From positions 1 through 64,000 of the forward strand of contig CATLJY010000011.1 of the NCBI GenBank assembly GCA_949987705.1: a stretch of 64,000 nucleotides of DNA, read 5' to 3'. The translations under genes were made by a program, and so were the position numbers. Position 1 is the stretch's first letter. Every line of letters begins with the position of its first letter. Positions 11,189 to 22,578 of the stretch are shown here, piece by piece. The stretch is from Thereva unica. Lineage: Eukaryota; Arthropoda; Insecta; Diptera; Therevidae. Below the pieces are notes generated by a model. The model was given only the letters and a program-made list of their open reading frames with translations. It did not search any database and was not told where the DNA came from.

Positions 11189-11721
11189 TTATGTTTTAAT
11201 TTGTAATTTTAGACTAAGTGTGCCTTGCTTGGCGAAATAAATAAATAATAACATATTTTCTTTGTATTGATAAGCTTTTCCTTTTATTTCTACTATTAAT
11301 TCATCCTGTTCTTTAATCTCAAGCATTTCAGAATTTGGTACTGCTTTTATTATTTGTAATTTTGTAACAATATAATTTTTTGGAATTTTTATTGCGAAAA
11401 TTAGTATTTCATTTTTATATTTAGTAACTCCTGCTTTTAGAAGTCGTAATTTATGGAAATCTATACTATAGGTGTCTAGTTCTTGTAATGTAAGCATACT
11501 TGGATGAATGATATTATTTTTTGCGGCCATAATATTATCGAGAATTTGATTTATTTTGTTTTCGATATATCTTAATTTAGTTTCCTGATCTAGGAATTAA
11601 ATTTTATAATGTAATTCTATTACGTTTTGATTAGTAGTATTAATTGACTCTAAAATTTTTGTTCGGTCATTTTCTATTAATGTTTTTAGGTCCAGTAACG
11701 TTTTATTAAAATGATTTTTAA
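11189..11721 (-). pseudogene. Errantivirus-like env, C-terminal part
   Basis: The frame beginning upstream of 11530 on the minus strand reads RYIENKINQILDNIMAAKNN, IIHPSMLTLQELDTYSIDFH and FAIKIPKNYIVTKLQIIKAV, a pattern of the F-like envelope proteins of errantiviruses, downstream of the heptad-repeat region. The frame closes at 11189 without an obvious membrane anchor, so the C-terminus is shortened or shifted. One stop occurs near 11600. Envelope proteins of this type mediate membrane fusion; this copy is broken by the BEL insertion and cannot be functional. Confidence 0.7.
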
Positions 11722-12957
11722 TGTCTAAGACTCTTTTGCCTTAAAGTTTCGATTATAATTTGCTTAGGGTTCTTGTACCCGTAAGCGTATGACGTTATGT
11801 GTAAAACAGTGCTTGATACTGCTTCTAAGTAGGCTCTTTTGGTAATATGCGAAATAAAAGCCTTTGTTTCAGGTGAATAGATAATCTCTGAATGCCTTCA
11901 TTTATTTTCCAACTTTTCTTAAATACTAATTTTTATCACACAAACTAACAAAAAGAACAACATAATCGACATATTTCTTTTCTCACAAGAAAATTCAAGT
12001 TGAAAAACAAAAGCATTAAATTTCGTCTGGCGACGAATTTTACCTTTTAATAATTAGTTTACGGTGCATTTTCTTGAGGAGATAAAAAGCTTTTTGGTGC
12101 AAGTGCAGGAAATGGTATTGAATTACGGTGTGAAGGAATTTACTTTTGTGCTTATTCTATTATCGCGTATTTTCCTTTAATATCGTGGATCTAACGTTTA
12201 TTACTTTTTCCCGGGCGGGAACCCTTCGTAGGCCATGGAAGGCGACGAAATTTGTATACGTAGTTCCCTGTCATAATATTTCTTTTCTTTTGGAAATAAA
12301 TTGGTTTGCGGAGAATGAAATAAAAACATATCCTTTTTCTCAAATGCCTTACACATAACGCTTAGTAATTTATTATAATATTCAAAACTTCTTAAAGGTA
12401 TAAGCATCCTTATGCTACTTACTCGCTTACCTACTTAATCCGGGCCCATCTAACTAATATTGTATTTCCTAGGCATGCAATTTAAATAAATAATAAATTA
12501 AGGGGAATAATTTACAGACTATGTAAGCATGAATTTGACCAATATAGATAATAAGTTAAATAAATATGTAATATAATAAATATAATAGAATAAATATAAG
12601 TTATAATAAGGTTTTTTTTCTGTTTTTTTTTATTTTATTTTATATATATATGAATTATTATGTTTTTTTCTTATCTGGAAGTCCCACGTTGGTTAAGTTG
12701 TGCAGTGTCTGCATGTGGCGTTGATATATTTGTCTCCTCCAACAGGTTATGCTTTTATTATATGCCATATATTTCCTTTTCCCTGGTGGTTGGTAGGTAG
12801 TGTTAATTATTTCCTTTGTTGCATATTCCCTTTCTTTTTATTTTATGTGTTCTGGCTACCTGGAGCACTATTTAATTAGGTACATTTTTTTTTATTATGA
12901 GTGTACTACTCATAATTTTTTAAACTTTGATACATTTATTTAGAGTAATTATATATA

Positions 12958-14326
12958 CTAGTTGGGATGCCCGTTACCGAAATTCGGTCACAAAAGCAAT
13001 AAATATATAAAATTCACGATTTGTTCGATTTTAAATTCAATTTAAATATTTTTATTTAAAAAAAATTATTCGCAACATTTCCATTGTCGCTCCAGAGCAT
13101 CTAAAATTTCCCAGGATTTTTTTAATCGCATCCATGACGTCTTGCTTGGCTATTTGGTAAAATGATAAATGACATTTACAGTGTCATTTGACAAATTACA
13201 CTCAGAGCTAATCATTGCAAAGGCAGCATTATACGAACGAATATTTGCAAAAAAAAATTTAGAACGATTTTTAATACCACTTTCATTCGAAGTTAATCCT
13301 TCAAAAAAATTATTGAAAAAGTAATTTTGAGAAAGTGGAGGTAGATTAACTTTGCCTTTATGACAACACAAAGAAAATGCCTCAGTATTACGTAAAACTA
13401 CTTCAGTCAGAAAATGTTGGGCACGACAAAAATGACAACTCATAATAAAAGAACCACACGAAAACGAATCAAAATTAACCGGAATAACATTCAAAGCACA
13501 TTTAAAATAATCAGTCAAAATTTCTAAAGGTGCAACACCATCAACAAACATTTCATTATGAAATGCATCAACATTCATTTCATTCACACCACTATTCAAT
13601 TCATTATTTGCAACATTCATTTCATTAACACTACGTAAATTTCTAACGCGACTTCTAGTATTTTCGCGAAGCGATCTAAAATCGACATTCGAGTGTCCCC
13701 GTCGTTGTCTTGGCATTTTGAAAAGAAAACGCGGAAAAAACGTAAGTACTCACCGATAAATTGCACTCAAAATTCGCAGTTAACTGTTTGGAATGACAAA
13801 AATACAACTCAGATTCCGAGAACCATACGAAAACGAATAAAAATTACGCAGAATAACATTCAAAACACACTTAAATGAATTAATTAAAATTTCTAAAGGA
13901 ATTCGCCAAAAAACGAACGGCCGCCCCTACACCATACAACTCAAATACTATAAGCAAAAGAGTATAAAAAAATGCACGCACAAAGTGACCGAGTTTTGTT
14001 ATGTCAGTTATGCCGCCAAAAATCCACACAAACGCTTGTTTTTCTCTGTTTCTCATTCGCTTCACTGAAACGGCATTTGTGTCAATCGTAGGCTACTCAG
14101 CTCTACGTTGATGCTCACAAAAAATTCAAATTTTCCAACGGCTTTTTAAAATCCGAAAAATTAAAATCGCTATAACTTTTTTATTCGTGAATCGATTTCG
14201 TTGAAATTCCTTATTACAAAACTATGCCATAAAAAGAACATTTTCTGAAAATTTAAACGAAATCGGTCCACGAACAAAAAAGCCTTAGCGTGTACAAACT
14301 TTTTGTTTGCCTATTAATATATAAGA
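12958..14326 (-). mobile_element. Non-autonomous Helitron H1
   Basis: In element sense it starts TCTTATATATTAATAGGC at 14326 and ends with a hairpin (accgaatttcggt) followed by catcccaactag at 12958, with A before TC and T after CTAG, the hallmark A|T Helitron insertion. It shares both ends with H2 and H3. Inside is a fragment of a Rep-helicase gene. Length is 1369 bp. Confidence 0.85.
13150..13716 (-). pseudogene. Helitron Rep-like fragment (H1)
   Basis: The 188-codon frame begins MPRQRRGHSNVDF and holds CHFCRAQHFLTE, CCHKGKVNLPPL and FFANIRSYNAAFAMISSECN. These are characteristic of the N-terminal Helitron-like domain upstream of the rolling-circle Rep nuclease. The two-histidine Rep motif, catalytic tyrosines and helicase are all absent, so the product could not mobilise the element. 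It is a deletion derivative of an autonomous parent. The same domain, with different truncation, occurs in H2 and H3. Confidence 0.75.
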
Positions 14327-14776
14327 TATTAAATGTTTTAAACGTTACTGAATTCCACTTTTCTAAATTTTACTTTTCTGTTCACTCTAGGTCTATACTC
14401 TTTGCATGCTGGCACGAGAAGAAGGATCGGTTCTCTATTTTCTCGCCACGCGGCCGTTTTCGAAGACTCGGGAGTTTCGAATTTCCGCTCTGTTTGGATC
14501 TTACAGGTTTTTAATTGATTAGGTATTTTAATTGTTAGGTCTAATTAAAATAAATTTTTTTTGTAATATCTATGTTTGATTTGTCATTGTTAAATTTTTG
14601 TAATATTTATATTATGTTTATTTTGAAATAGTTTTGTGCTTTACTAAGATTTCATTTAGGACTTAGGACTTTTTTTAATATTTTGGATTCGTAGCAATTT
14701 TGATATGCTACACTATGTCTATGCTAATTTTTTCTATTTTCTATTTTTTTTATGTTTTTATGTAGGAGGTTCAACA

Positions 14777-14788
14777 TTCTCCCCCGCG
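14777..14788 (-). promoter_or_regulatory. BEL polypurine tract
   Basis: In element sense cgcgggggagaa directly precedes the 3' LTR start TGTTGAACC. Position and purine content fit the plus-strand primer site. Confidence 0.7.
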
Positions 14789-14956
14789 TTAAATGCTATT
14801 TAACAACTAATTATTCATTAAAATTAATTCGGAATTCCGATTCTTCAGCTTCTCTTCTGGCCAGACTGACTCGGGATTGCGGTATTGGAGTCTTCCTGTT
14901 TTCTCTGTTGGGGGCTGTCCGACTGCGAAAGTATCGAAAGGCAATGCCGACCATTA
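14789..14956 (-). pseudogene. BEL env, membrane end and cytoplasmic tail
   Basis: The frame reads MVGIAFRYFRSRTAPNREN followed by a charged tail ending in a stop before the polypurine tract. It continues the hydrophobic GYISIGLIII segment found at about 17974-18010 on the far side of the two Helitrons. Removal of the Helitron pair restores a single hydrophobic membrane helix followed by this basic tail, so the pair is inserted in the membrane anchor of the envelope protein. Confidence 0.7.
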
Positions 14957-16572
14957 TCTTATATATTAATAGGTAAACAAAAAGTTTGTACACGCTAAGG
15001 CTTTTTTGTTCGTGGACCGATTTCGTTTAAATTTTCAGAAAATGTTCTTTTTATGGCATAGTTTTGTAATAAGGAATTTTAACGAAATCGATTCACGAAT
15101 AAAAAAGTTATAGCGATTTTAATTTTTCGATTTTTAAAAAGCCGTTGGAGAATTTGAATTTTGTGTGAGCATCAAAGTAGAGCTGAGTAGCCTACGATTG
15201 ACACAAATGCCGTTTCAGTGAAGCGAATGAGAAACAGAGAAAAACAAGCGTTTGTGTGGATTTTTGGCGGCATAACTGACATAAAAAAACTCGGTCACTT
15301 TGTGCGTGCATTTTTTTATACTCTTTTGTGTATAGTATTATTGAGTTGTATTGTGTAAGGGGCTGCCGTTTGTTTTTTGGCGAATGCCTTTAGAAATTTT
15401 AATTGATTCATTGCACCTTTAGAAATTTTGACTGATTCTTTTAAATGTGCTTTGAATATTATTCCGGTTAATTTTGATTCGTTTTCGTGTGGTTCTTTTA
15501 ATATGAGTTGTCATTTTTGTCGTGCCAAACATTTACTGACTTTCTGACATAACTTTACGTAATACTGAGGCATTTTCTTTGTGTTGTCATAAAGGCAAAG
15601 TTAATCTACCTCCACTTTCTCAAAATTACTTTTTCAATAATTTTTTTGAAGGAATAACTTCGAATGAAAGTGGTATTAAAAATCGTTCTAAAATTATTTT
15701 TGGCAAATATTCGTTCGTATAATGCTGCCTTTGCAATGACTAGCTCTGAGTGTAATTTGTCAAATGACACTGCAAATGGCATTTACCATTTTAAAATCCA
15801 TAACATTTTCTATCACCGAACTGGTGCCTTAATTCCTGGCTATGGCCGACCTCCATGTTATGCACAGCTGTATTTCTATGATGTAGATACTGCTGCTAAT
15901 CATAGAATGAATAGAAATGCGAATATTGAATGTAATATTGATATTACGCGTGAAATAGGTTTGGAGTTAGATCGGATTAATACTCATTCAGGTCCATGCA
16001 TGAATATTGTCAAAGACCTGAGAATATTGCAGCTGAAGTTTCTATGATCATAAAAGTTAATAACCAAGTTGATATTCGTCGTTTCAATGATACTGTACAA
16101 ACTGATGTTGCTGCTATTTTCAAAAACGATGATGGTGAGCCTCCTTTCGAACGAAATATGATTGTTTTTTCAAAAACAACAAATGAAATTCGTTCTTTTT
16201 CTATTCTTGATCCTTCTTTGGAGCCTTTGGCTTATCCATTATTATTTCCACATGGTGATAGGGGTTGGCATGTCAATATAGCACACAGTTTACATTCTAC
16301 TTCACGTGCTAACTTACCACGTACAAAAGTGACAATGTTACAATATGCTTCTTATAGTCTTGCTATACGTGATGAGACGTCATGGATGCGATTAAAAAAA
16401 TGCTGGGAAATTTTAGATGCTCTGGAGCGACAATGGAAATGTTTCATAGTAATTAAAAATTCGCCATTGCGAATAATTTTTTTTTGAAATAAAAATATTT
16501 AAATCGAATCGTGAATTTTATATGTATTTATTGTTTTTGTGACCGAATTTCGGTAACGGGCATCCCAACTAG
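14957..16572 (+). mobile_element. Non-autonomous Helitron H2 (first of a tandem pair)
   Basis: It starts TCTTATATATTAATAGG at 14957 after an A, and ends with the hairpin accgaatttcggt and catcccaactag at 16572. The next base begins Helitron H3 with no host base between. It carries a longer stretch of the Rep N-terminal region than H1 or H3. Length is 1616 bp. Confidence 0.85.
15490..16487 (+). pseudogene. Helitron Rep-like fragment (H2)
   Basis: The Helitron-like N domain is readable in pieces: CCHKGKVNLPPLSQNYFF near 15590, frameshifts near 15540 and 15700, NIRSYNAAFAMTSSECNLSN, then YHRTGALIPGYGRPPCYAQL. After another frameshift near 16030 comes ERNMIVFSKTTNEIRSFSIL and EPLAYPLLFPHGDRGWH, a block that typically sits just upstream of the Rep nuclease. 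The reading then jumps to the 3' end. The nuclease and helicase are missing. It retains a segment absent from H3, so the two copies come from different deletion derivatives. Confidence 0.75.
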
Positions 16573-17973
16573 TCTTATATATTAATAGGCAAACAAAAAG
16601 TTTGTACACGCTAAGGCTTTTTTGTTCGTGGACCGATTTCGTTTAAATTTTCAGAAAATGTTCTTTTAATGGCATAGTTTTGTAATAAGGAATTTCAACG
16701 AAATCGATTCACGAATAAAAAAGTTATAGCGATTTTAATTTTTCGGATTTTAAAAAGCCGTTGGAAAATTTGAATTTTTTGTGAGCATCAACGTAGAGCT
16801 GAGTAGCCTACGATTGACACAAATGCCGTTTCAGTGAAGCGAATGAGAAACAGAGAAAAACAAGCGTTTGTGTGGATTTTTGGCGGCATAACTGACATAA
16901 AAAAACTCGGCCACTTTGTGCGTGCATTTTTTTATACTCTTTTGTGTATAGTATTATTGAGTTGTATTGTGTAAGGGGCTGCCGTTCGTTTTTTGGCGAA
17001 TGCCTTTAGAAATTTTAATTGATTCATTGCACCTTTAGAAATTTTGACTGATTCTTTTAAATGTGCTTTGAATGTTATTCCGGTTAATTTTGATTCGTTT
17101 TCGTGTGGTTCTTTTAATATGAGTTGTCATTTTTGTCGTGCCACACATTTTCTGACTGAAGTAACTTTACGTGATACTCAGGCATTTTCTTTGTGTTGTC
17201 ATAAAGGCAAAGTTAATCTACCTCCACTTTCTCAAAATTACTTTTTCAATAATTTTTTTGAAGGATTAACTTCGAATGAAAGTGGTATTAAAAATCGTTC
17301 TAAAATTTTTTTTGCAAATATTCGTTCGTATAATGCTGCCTTTGCAATGATTAGCTGTGAGTGTAATTTGTCAAATGACACTGCAAATGGCATATATCAT
17401 TTTAAAATCCATAACATTTTTTATCACCGAACTGGTGCCTTAATTCTTGGCTATGGCCGACCTCCATGTTATGCACAATTGTATTTCTATGATGTAGATA
17501 CTGCTGCTAATCATAGAATAAATAGAAATGCGAATATTGAATGTAATATTAATATTATGCGTGAAATAGGTTTGGAGTTAGATCGGATTAATCCTTTTGT
17601 TCACTCATTCAGGTCCATGTATGAATATTGTCAAAGACCTGAGAATATTGCAGCTGAAATTTCTATGATCATAAAAGTTAATAACCAAGCTGATATTCGT
17701 CGTTTCAATGATGCTGTAGTAACTGATGTTGCTGCTATTTTCCACTACATAGCCAAGCAAGACGTCATGGATGCGATTAAAAAAATCCTGGGAAATTTTA
17801 GATGCTCTGGAGCGACAATGGAAATGTTTCATAGTAATTAAAAATTCGCCATTGCGTATAATTTTTTTTCTTGAAATAAACATATTTAAATTGAATTTAA
17901 ATTCGAACAAATCGTGAATTTTATATATTTATTGTTTTTGTGACCGAATTTCGGTAACGGGGATCCCAACTAG
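16573..17973 (+). mobile_element. Non-autonomous Helitron H3 (second of a tandem pair)
   Basis: It starts TCTTATATATTAATAGGC at 16573 immediately after the CTAG end of H2 and ends with the hairpin accgaatttcggt and gatcccaactag at 17973, followed by T. The pair H2-H3 occupies one A|T target in the BEL env. Length is 1401 bp. Confidence 0.85.
17044..17841 (+). pseudogene. Helitron Rep-like fragment (H3)
   Basis: A clean 265-codon frame covers the Helitron-like N domain: FKCALNVIPVNFDSFSCGSF, CHFCRATHFLTEVTLRD, FFANIRSYNAAFAMISCECN, YHRTGALILGYGRPPCYAQL and DTAANHRINRNANIEC. It stops soon after DVMDAIKKILG, where sequence from the far 3' end of the parent has been joined by deletion. It lacks the Rep nuclease motifs and helicase. 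This frame is open, unlike that of H2, which suggests relative youth rather than function. Confidence 0.75.
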
Positions 17974-18649
17974 TAATTATAATTAACCCTATGGAGATGT
18001 ATCCTAGGGCGAATTGATGCACTTCTCGTGGTTTAATATTCATCAATTCGTCGTTTTTTAGTTGATTTAATTGTTCCTTTAGTGAGTCTAGTTCCAGCAG
18101 TTGGGGATGGTAGCTGTAGTTTTTCTTCTCGATGAGCTGTGGTTCCTTCCAGTTTGTTGCATTCGTTAGATTGCTAAACGGTAGGTATGCTAATGATGTT
18201 GTTGAAGGTACTCTGTTATGACCTTGGATGCTAAGGAGAGGCTGCTTGATCATACAATTCTCCAGTAGACTCAATATCCAGGATCCTTGTAAATGAAGGT
18301 GTTGAGCCTTGCCTTTACACACCATGTTCACCTTGGTTTTTTCTTTCATGACATATATCCAACGATTCGGGTCATGTAGTGGTATCCAGTAAGAGTTTTG
18401 ATTTGTCGTTGCTATCTTGCAAGTAGGTGGGTGCGGCATATTATTTAATAATTGTATCTCGCACGCACTGATATTGGAGTTTTGTCTGAACAGTGGTTGC
18501 GCTTGTTTGCAAAGATATCGATGATTGATTTTTAGTGCACATAGTGACAAGTCCTTCAATGGGCGATATTCATCCCGATGGAGGTTTGCAATTAAAAACT
18601 GCGATGACGGTTGAATCATAATGAAAGTGTTGTTGCCTGGTACTGATAC
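17974..18649 (-). pseudogene. BEL env, C-terminal ectodomain
   Basis: Reading left from 18649 on the minus strand, the frame enters at VPGNNTFIMIQPSSQFLIAN and continues through cysteine-bearing segments (LCALKINHRYLCKQ, NNMPHPPTCKIATTNQNSYW, KVNMVCKGKAQHLHLQGSW) to a helix LKEQLNQLKNDELMN and the start of the membrane span GYISIGLIII. This is the region before the membrane anchor of a baculovirus F-like fusion protein. It was separated from the N-terminal half (23494-24588) by the hAT insertion and from its tail by Helitrons H2 and H3. Confidence 0.75.
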
Positions 18650-19587
18650 CAGTGGCGGATTTGCAGTCCTAGCCGCTCTAGGTCCCAGGCCATGTGCCGC
18701 CCCTTTTTCAGCACCCATCATATAGACTAGATACATAATTAATGAATTTACTTTATTCCCACTTTTAATTGATTCAGAAAATTGGTTAACTAAAAGCTGC
18801 TAGTTTATAATATTTTCCGAGGTTTCAGGGATGATTGGACATTAAATAAAACATTTAAAACGGTTTTAAATTTTGTTTATTAATAAATGTGTTATAAAAC
18901 TCGTCTGCACTTAAGCGCAGCAAAATCATTAATTAAATCTTCACAATCCAATTTGCTTAAAAAATCAGCTTCTATGTTAAGCAAAGCTAGATCGTTTAAC
19001 CTCTGCTCCGTCATTGTTGTGCGTAAATAGTTTTTAACTCTGCGCAAACAAGAAAACGATCTTTCTCCTGTACAGTTTCTGACGGGTGTACACCCACATA
19101 TACGAAGAGCAATATCCACGTTTGCAGTGGCGGATTTGCAGTCCTAGCCGCTCTAGGTCCCAGGCCATGTGCCGCCCCTTTTTCAGCACCCATCATATAG
19201 ACTAGATACATAATTAATGAATTTACTTTATTCCCACTTTTAATTGATTCAGAAAATTGGTTAACTATAATATTTTCCGAGGTTTCAGGGATGATTGGAC
19301 ATTAAATAAAACATTTAAAACGGTTTTAAATTTTGTTTATTAATAAATGTGTTATAAAACTCGTCTGCACTTAAGCGCAGCAAAATCATTAATTAAATCT
19401 TCACAATCCAATTTGCTTAAAAAATCAGCTTCTATGTTAAGCAAAGCTAGATCGTTTAACCTCTGCTCCGTCATTGTTGTGCGTAAATAGTTTTTAACTC
19501 TGCGCAAACAAGAAAACGATCTTTCTCCTGTACAGTTACTGACGGGTGTACACCCACATATACGAAGAGCAATATCCACGTTTGGGT
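18650..19587. repeat. Tandem duplication of the hAT terminal 0.47 kb
   Basis: The segment 18650-19125, starting with the hAT terminal repeat and covering the end of the transposase gene, is repeated at 19126-about 19587. The copies differ by a 15-base stretch (near 18793, only in the first copy) and scattered substitutions. The join is exactly at the terminal CAGTGG, so the element has one extra internal terminus. Confidence 0.85.
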
Positions 19588-20069
19588 AAATGGTTTGAAG
19601 ATCTTCGGTTCGTAACCATTTCAACAAACTGACTGCATTCTTTCGCTCCTCATTTTTTATGCCGCAGTGAGAACGAAAATGAAGACATTCTTCTGTAAAA
19701 TTGTATTCTAAGTCAGTAGAATAAATCATTTGCAATGCCTTGGCCTTATCTTCAACTTCTGAGATGCTTAAATTCGTCAGGTTAGTAATAAAATAAAATT
19801 TATTGTAGAGTAGTTTATAATCATCCCGGCGTCTTTTCAGTTCTTCTGACAATGTATCAATTACTACCAAAAAAGTATTTATTCTAAAATTTTCACGACC
19901 ATTCTTTTGTTGCATCTCTTCATCTTCACCTGTATTTGTCTCGCCAGGAAGCTGCTTGCGCTTTCGATTGCGTCGAAAATCTTTTTCATATTCCTGTACG
20001 AAGGACAGTTTTTTGGCTTTTTTTCGAAATCATCAAAATTCTCTCTTATTTCGCCAACAAAATGTATTA

Positions 20070-20771
20070 GAGCCCCCGCACACTACAGACTTTCCATCGG
20101 CCGATAGTTTAGTCGGGCTCTTAATCAGTATTAACATGTATGCAAGTGCGCATATTACAACGATTCAGAATCGCCCGATAAATAAGTTTGATGGGCTACC
20201 CGATTGCCTTCAAACTATAATGTCGGCAAACTATCGGCCAACTCCTTAATCAGTATGGAGCTCTTCCACGCGCGCACATTAGGCAATTGCTTAGTCGGCT
20301 AATTCGGCCGATAGTTTAGTTAGCTTCATATTTTTGCGTCGGATGGTTGTGGTTATTTTCATGATGGCAAGTTCATTGAAGCTGGTTATACTCATTCGAT
20401 AAAAGACGAAAATTTTTTCGGGGTAATCTAGCAATTTGGAATGCATCGTAGAAAATTTTCCATACAATAATCTATCACTGTAGATAGGATGCACCCAATA
20501 CTCTCGGTTTCTCTTCCAGGTCCTTCTCCTCCGTTGTATGAAAGCAATAATAACTTTTCTGGACAATATTGCATTAACTCTCATTTTGCGACCGCTCTAT
20601 TTAAAAGCCTTTTACCAACTAGCAAATCATTCGAGAACAGTCGGCCGACCAGTCGGTCTAGTCTGCGCACTCACCACCAACCCGACGGTTTAGTTGGTCC
20701 AGTGTGCGCGCTTACAAGTCCAACCCGACCAAACTATCGGTCGATGGAAAGTCTGTAGTGTGCGGGGGCTC
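20070..20771 (-). mobile_element. Non-autonomous PIF/Harbinger element in hAT transposase
   Basis: The ends gagcccccgcacactacag (20070) and its inverse (20771) form inverted repeats of about 45 bp, flanked by TTA at 20067-20069 and 20772-20774. A 3-bp TTA/TAA target duplication is diagnostic for PIF/Harbinger. The 702-bp element contains part of a Harbinger nuclease gene, so it is an internal-deletion derivative. Confidence 0.85.
20291..20584 (-). pseudogene. Harbinger nuclease N-terminal fragment
   Basis: The 97-codon frame contains RNREYWVHPIYSDRLLYGKF, then LDYPEKIFVFYRMSITSFNE. The pattern R.YWVHPI..DR...G.F followed by P.KF..FYRMS..SF.EL is the N-terminal signature of Harbinger DDE nucleases, upstream of the catalytic core. 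The DDE core and the partner Myb-like gene are absent. This confirms the family assignment made from the TTA duplication and inverted repeats. Confidence 0.8.
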
Positions 20772-22578
20772 TTAAAGCCTCGTACAGTTCTATGACAATG
20801 GTAATGTCAATTTCCACACTCTAAAGTTTTTTACTTGCGGCGCTAATGCGATCTAGTAAACATCCCCAAAAAACAGCCATGAGGGCCGTTTCAAAACGTT
20901 CTAGTTTCAAACGAATACCTCTTGCTTCGCATACAACGGTTCTCTTCTGTTGTGTGTCATTTTCGATGGTGACTAGCGCTTTATGGATTTCATTCCAAGA
21001 TTCGCGTAAACTTTTGCATGCGTCTGCACGAGCTGACCAACGAGTCGTTGATAGACTTTTGACGGTGAAATGGGTTTGAAGGAGTTCCCAACGCTGAGTT
21101 GACGCTGCAAAGAAATTGTATAACTCTTGGAGTAGAGAAAAGAACGAACAAGCCTCTTGGCTGCTTTCAGCTGCACATTCACCTACTAAATTAAGCGAGT
21201 GTGCTGAACAGGGAACATAGTCGGCAAGGGGTGAAATTTCCTTTATTTTAGCTTGCAGGCCGTTGTATATGCCTGACATGTTAGTTGCGTTGTCATATGA
21301 TTGCCCGCGGCAGTTTGAAATGTCAATTCCCAATTCAGTTAAAGTCGAGGTAACAACATCTGTCATTTGTTGCGATTTGTGGCCTGTGTTTGGAATAAAC
21401 TTGAGGAACCGTTCTACAGGTGATCCATTAGGCAGGACATATCTGATTACATAAGTGAGCTGGTCTACGTGAGATATATCCGGTGTCGAGTCAATGATGA
21501 GAGAAAAATATTTTGCTGTTAATATTTCCATTACAATTGTCTCCAAAACTTTGTTTCCCATAAACCGAATGAATTCTTCGCATGTTGTTGAAGAAAGATA
21601 ACTCGTAAATCCTGAGCCTGGATTTCCATAACGTGTAATGTGTTTGGCTAAGAACGGATCGAACTCAGCGATAAGCTCTAAGGACATCAAATAATTTCCA
21701 TTGTGGATTGAACCAAATTTTTCGTCGTGTCCTCTGAAAGACAAACCACGTGATGCAAGCGCTTTTACACACGCAACTACTCTTTTCAGTATGTTTTTCC
21801 AATAATTTACTTCATCATCTAATTACATTATTAATGCGCGGTCAATGCGACCTAACACGTTGCTTCGTTCTTTCATATGCAGAACAGATAATTTGTGAGT
21901 AGGCGAATTCTCATGAGTTGATACTCGACAATATGAATTTTTCCAGTCATTGAAACCTTCCTTTTTATCGAACTGACTCTCCCCGCCATTAAAAAGCAGA
22001 CAAGGACCACAAAAAACACATCCAGTACTTTTAGAATAAATTAGCCACTTTCGCGGAACTTTTTCACTATTTAGAAGCTGACGTTCGAATAAATGTTTCG
22101 ACAACTGTCGCGCTTTGTCTTTGTAAATGTGCTCACTCTTAGGAAAATCATTTTGGATGTTTTGATTGGCTCCGTTCTTACAAATGTAATCACGCGTGAA
22201 CTCGTCGATTGTCCATTTAGCTGGATCGTCGCTGATTTCGTAGAGCTCCTGGTCCGGCGGATTGGGCTGCACTTCCACCTCTGCCACTCCTGGTACTAGT
22301 GGGACATCTTCGGCTTGTTCTTTTGATATACTTGCCACATCGATCAAAGTATTTTCACTTGAAGACACTGCAGAATCATCAGTTGACGGAGCGCCACTAC
22401 TACTTGGAACGTCGAGTGTTGGATCAATGATAGGATCTTTAATATCTGTGGACGGTTTTCCAAAGAAATCGTCTAATTTTCGCGTTTTTTTAATCGCATC
22501 CTTTTGTTTATCATCTTTTTCTTTAGCTCGCTTGCGATACTCTGCCCCACTTAACCTTACCCTTTTCTTTCCGTCCAT

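Larger units (their letters stand above)
12161..14712. other. Insert of unknown type in BEL 3' LTR
   Basis: Excluding the Helitron at 12958-14326 this block is about 1.18 kb of AT-rich sequence without recognisable ORF or terminal repeats. It sits between two ctat repeats, which would fit a 4-bp target duplication. The alternative is that this is native LTR sequence and the other LTR lost it by deletion across the ctat microhomology. I see no TG...CA or TIR ends. Confidence 0.45.
11722..14776 (-). repeat. BEL 3' LTR, interrupted by a 2.55-kb insert
   Basis: The parts 11722-12160 and about 14713-14776 together match the 499-bp LTR at 28579-29077 almost base for base. They are separated by a block of 2552 bases flanked by the 4-base repeat ctat. 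The right edge, in element sense the LTR start, is TGTTGAACC after the polypurine tract at 14777-14788. Confidence 0.8.
19352..22578 (-). pseudogene. hAT transposase (TTF-type finger, DUF4371-like core)
   Basis: The ATG at 22578 (MDGKKRVRLSGAEYRKRAKE) opens a 251-codon frame with a TTF-type zinc finger region (RKWLIYSKSTGCVFCGPCLL, and H at SPTHKLSV). After one stop at 21823 the same frame continues into a DUF4371-like RNase H-fold core: SLIIDSTPDISHVDQLTYVI, SYDNATNMSGIYNGLQAKI, YVPCSAHSLNLVGECAAES and TTRWSARADACKSL. A second stop at 20821 precedes the Harbinger insertion; beyond it the frame shifts and ends with the hAT dimerisation region (GERSFSCLRRVKNYLRTTM). It is a ZMYM-like hAT transposase, inactivated by two nonsense codons, a frameshift and the insertion. 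Confidence 0.85.
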
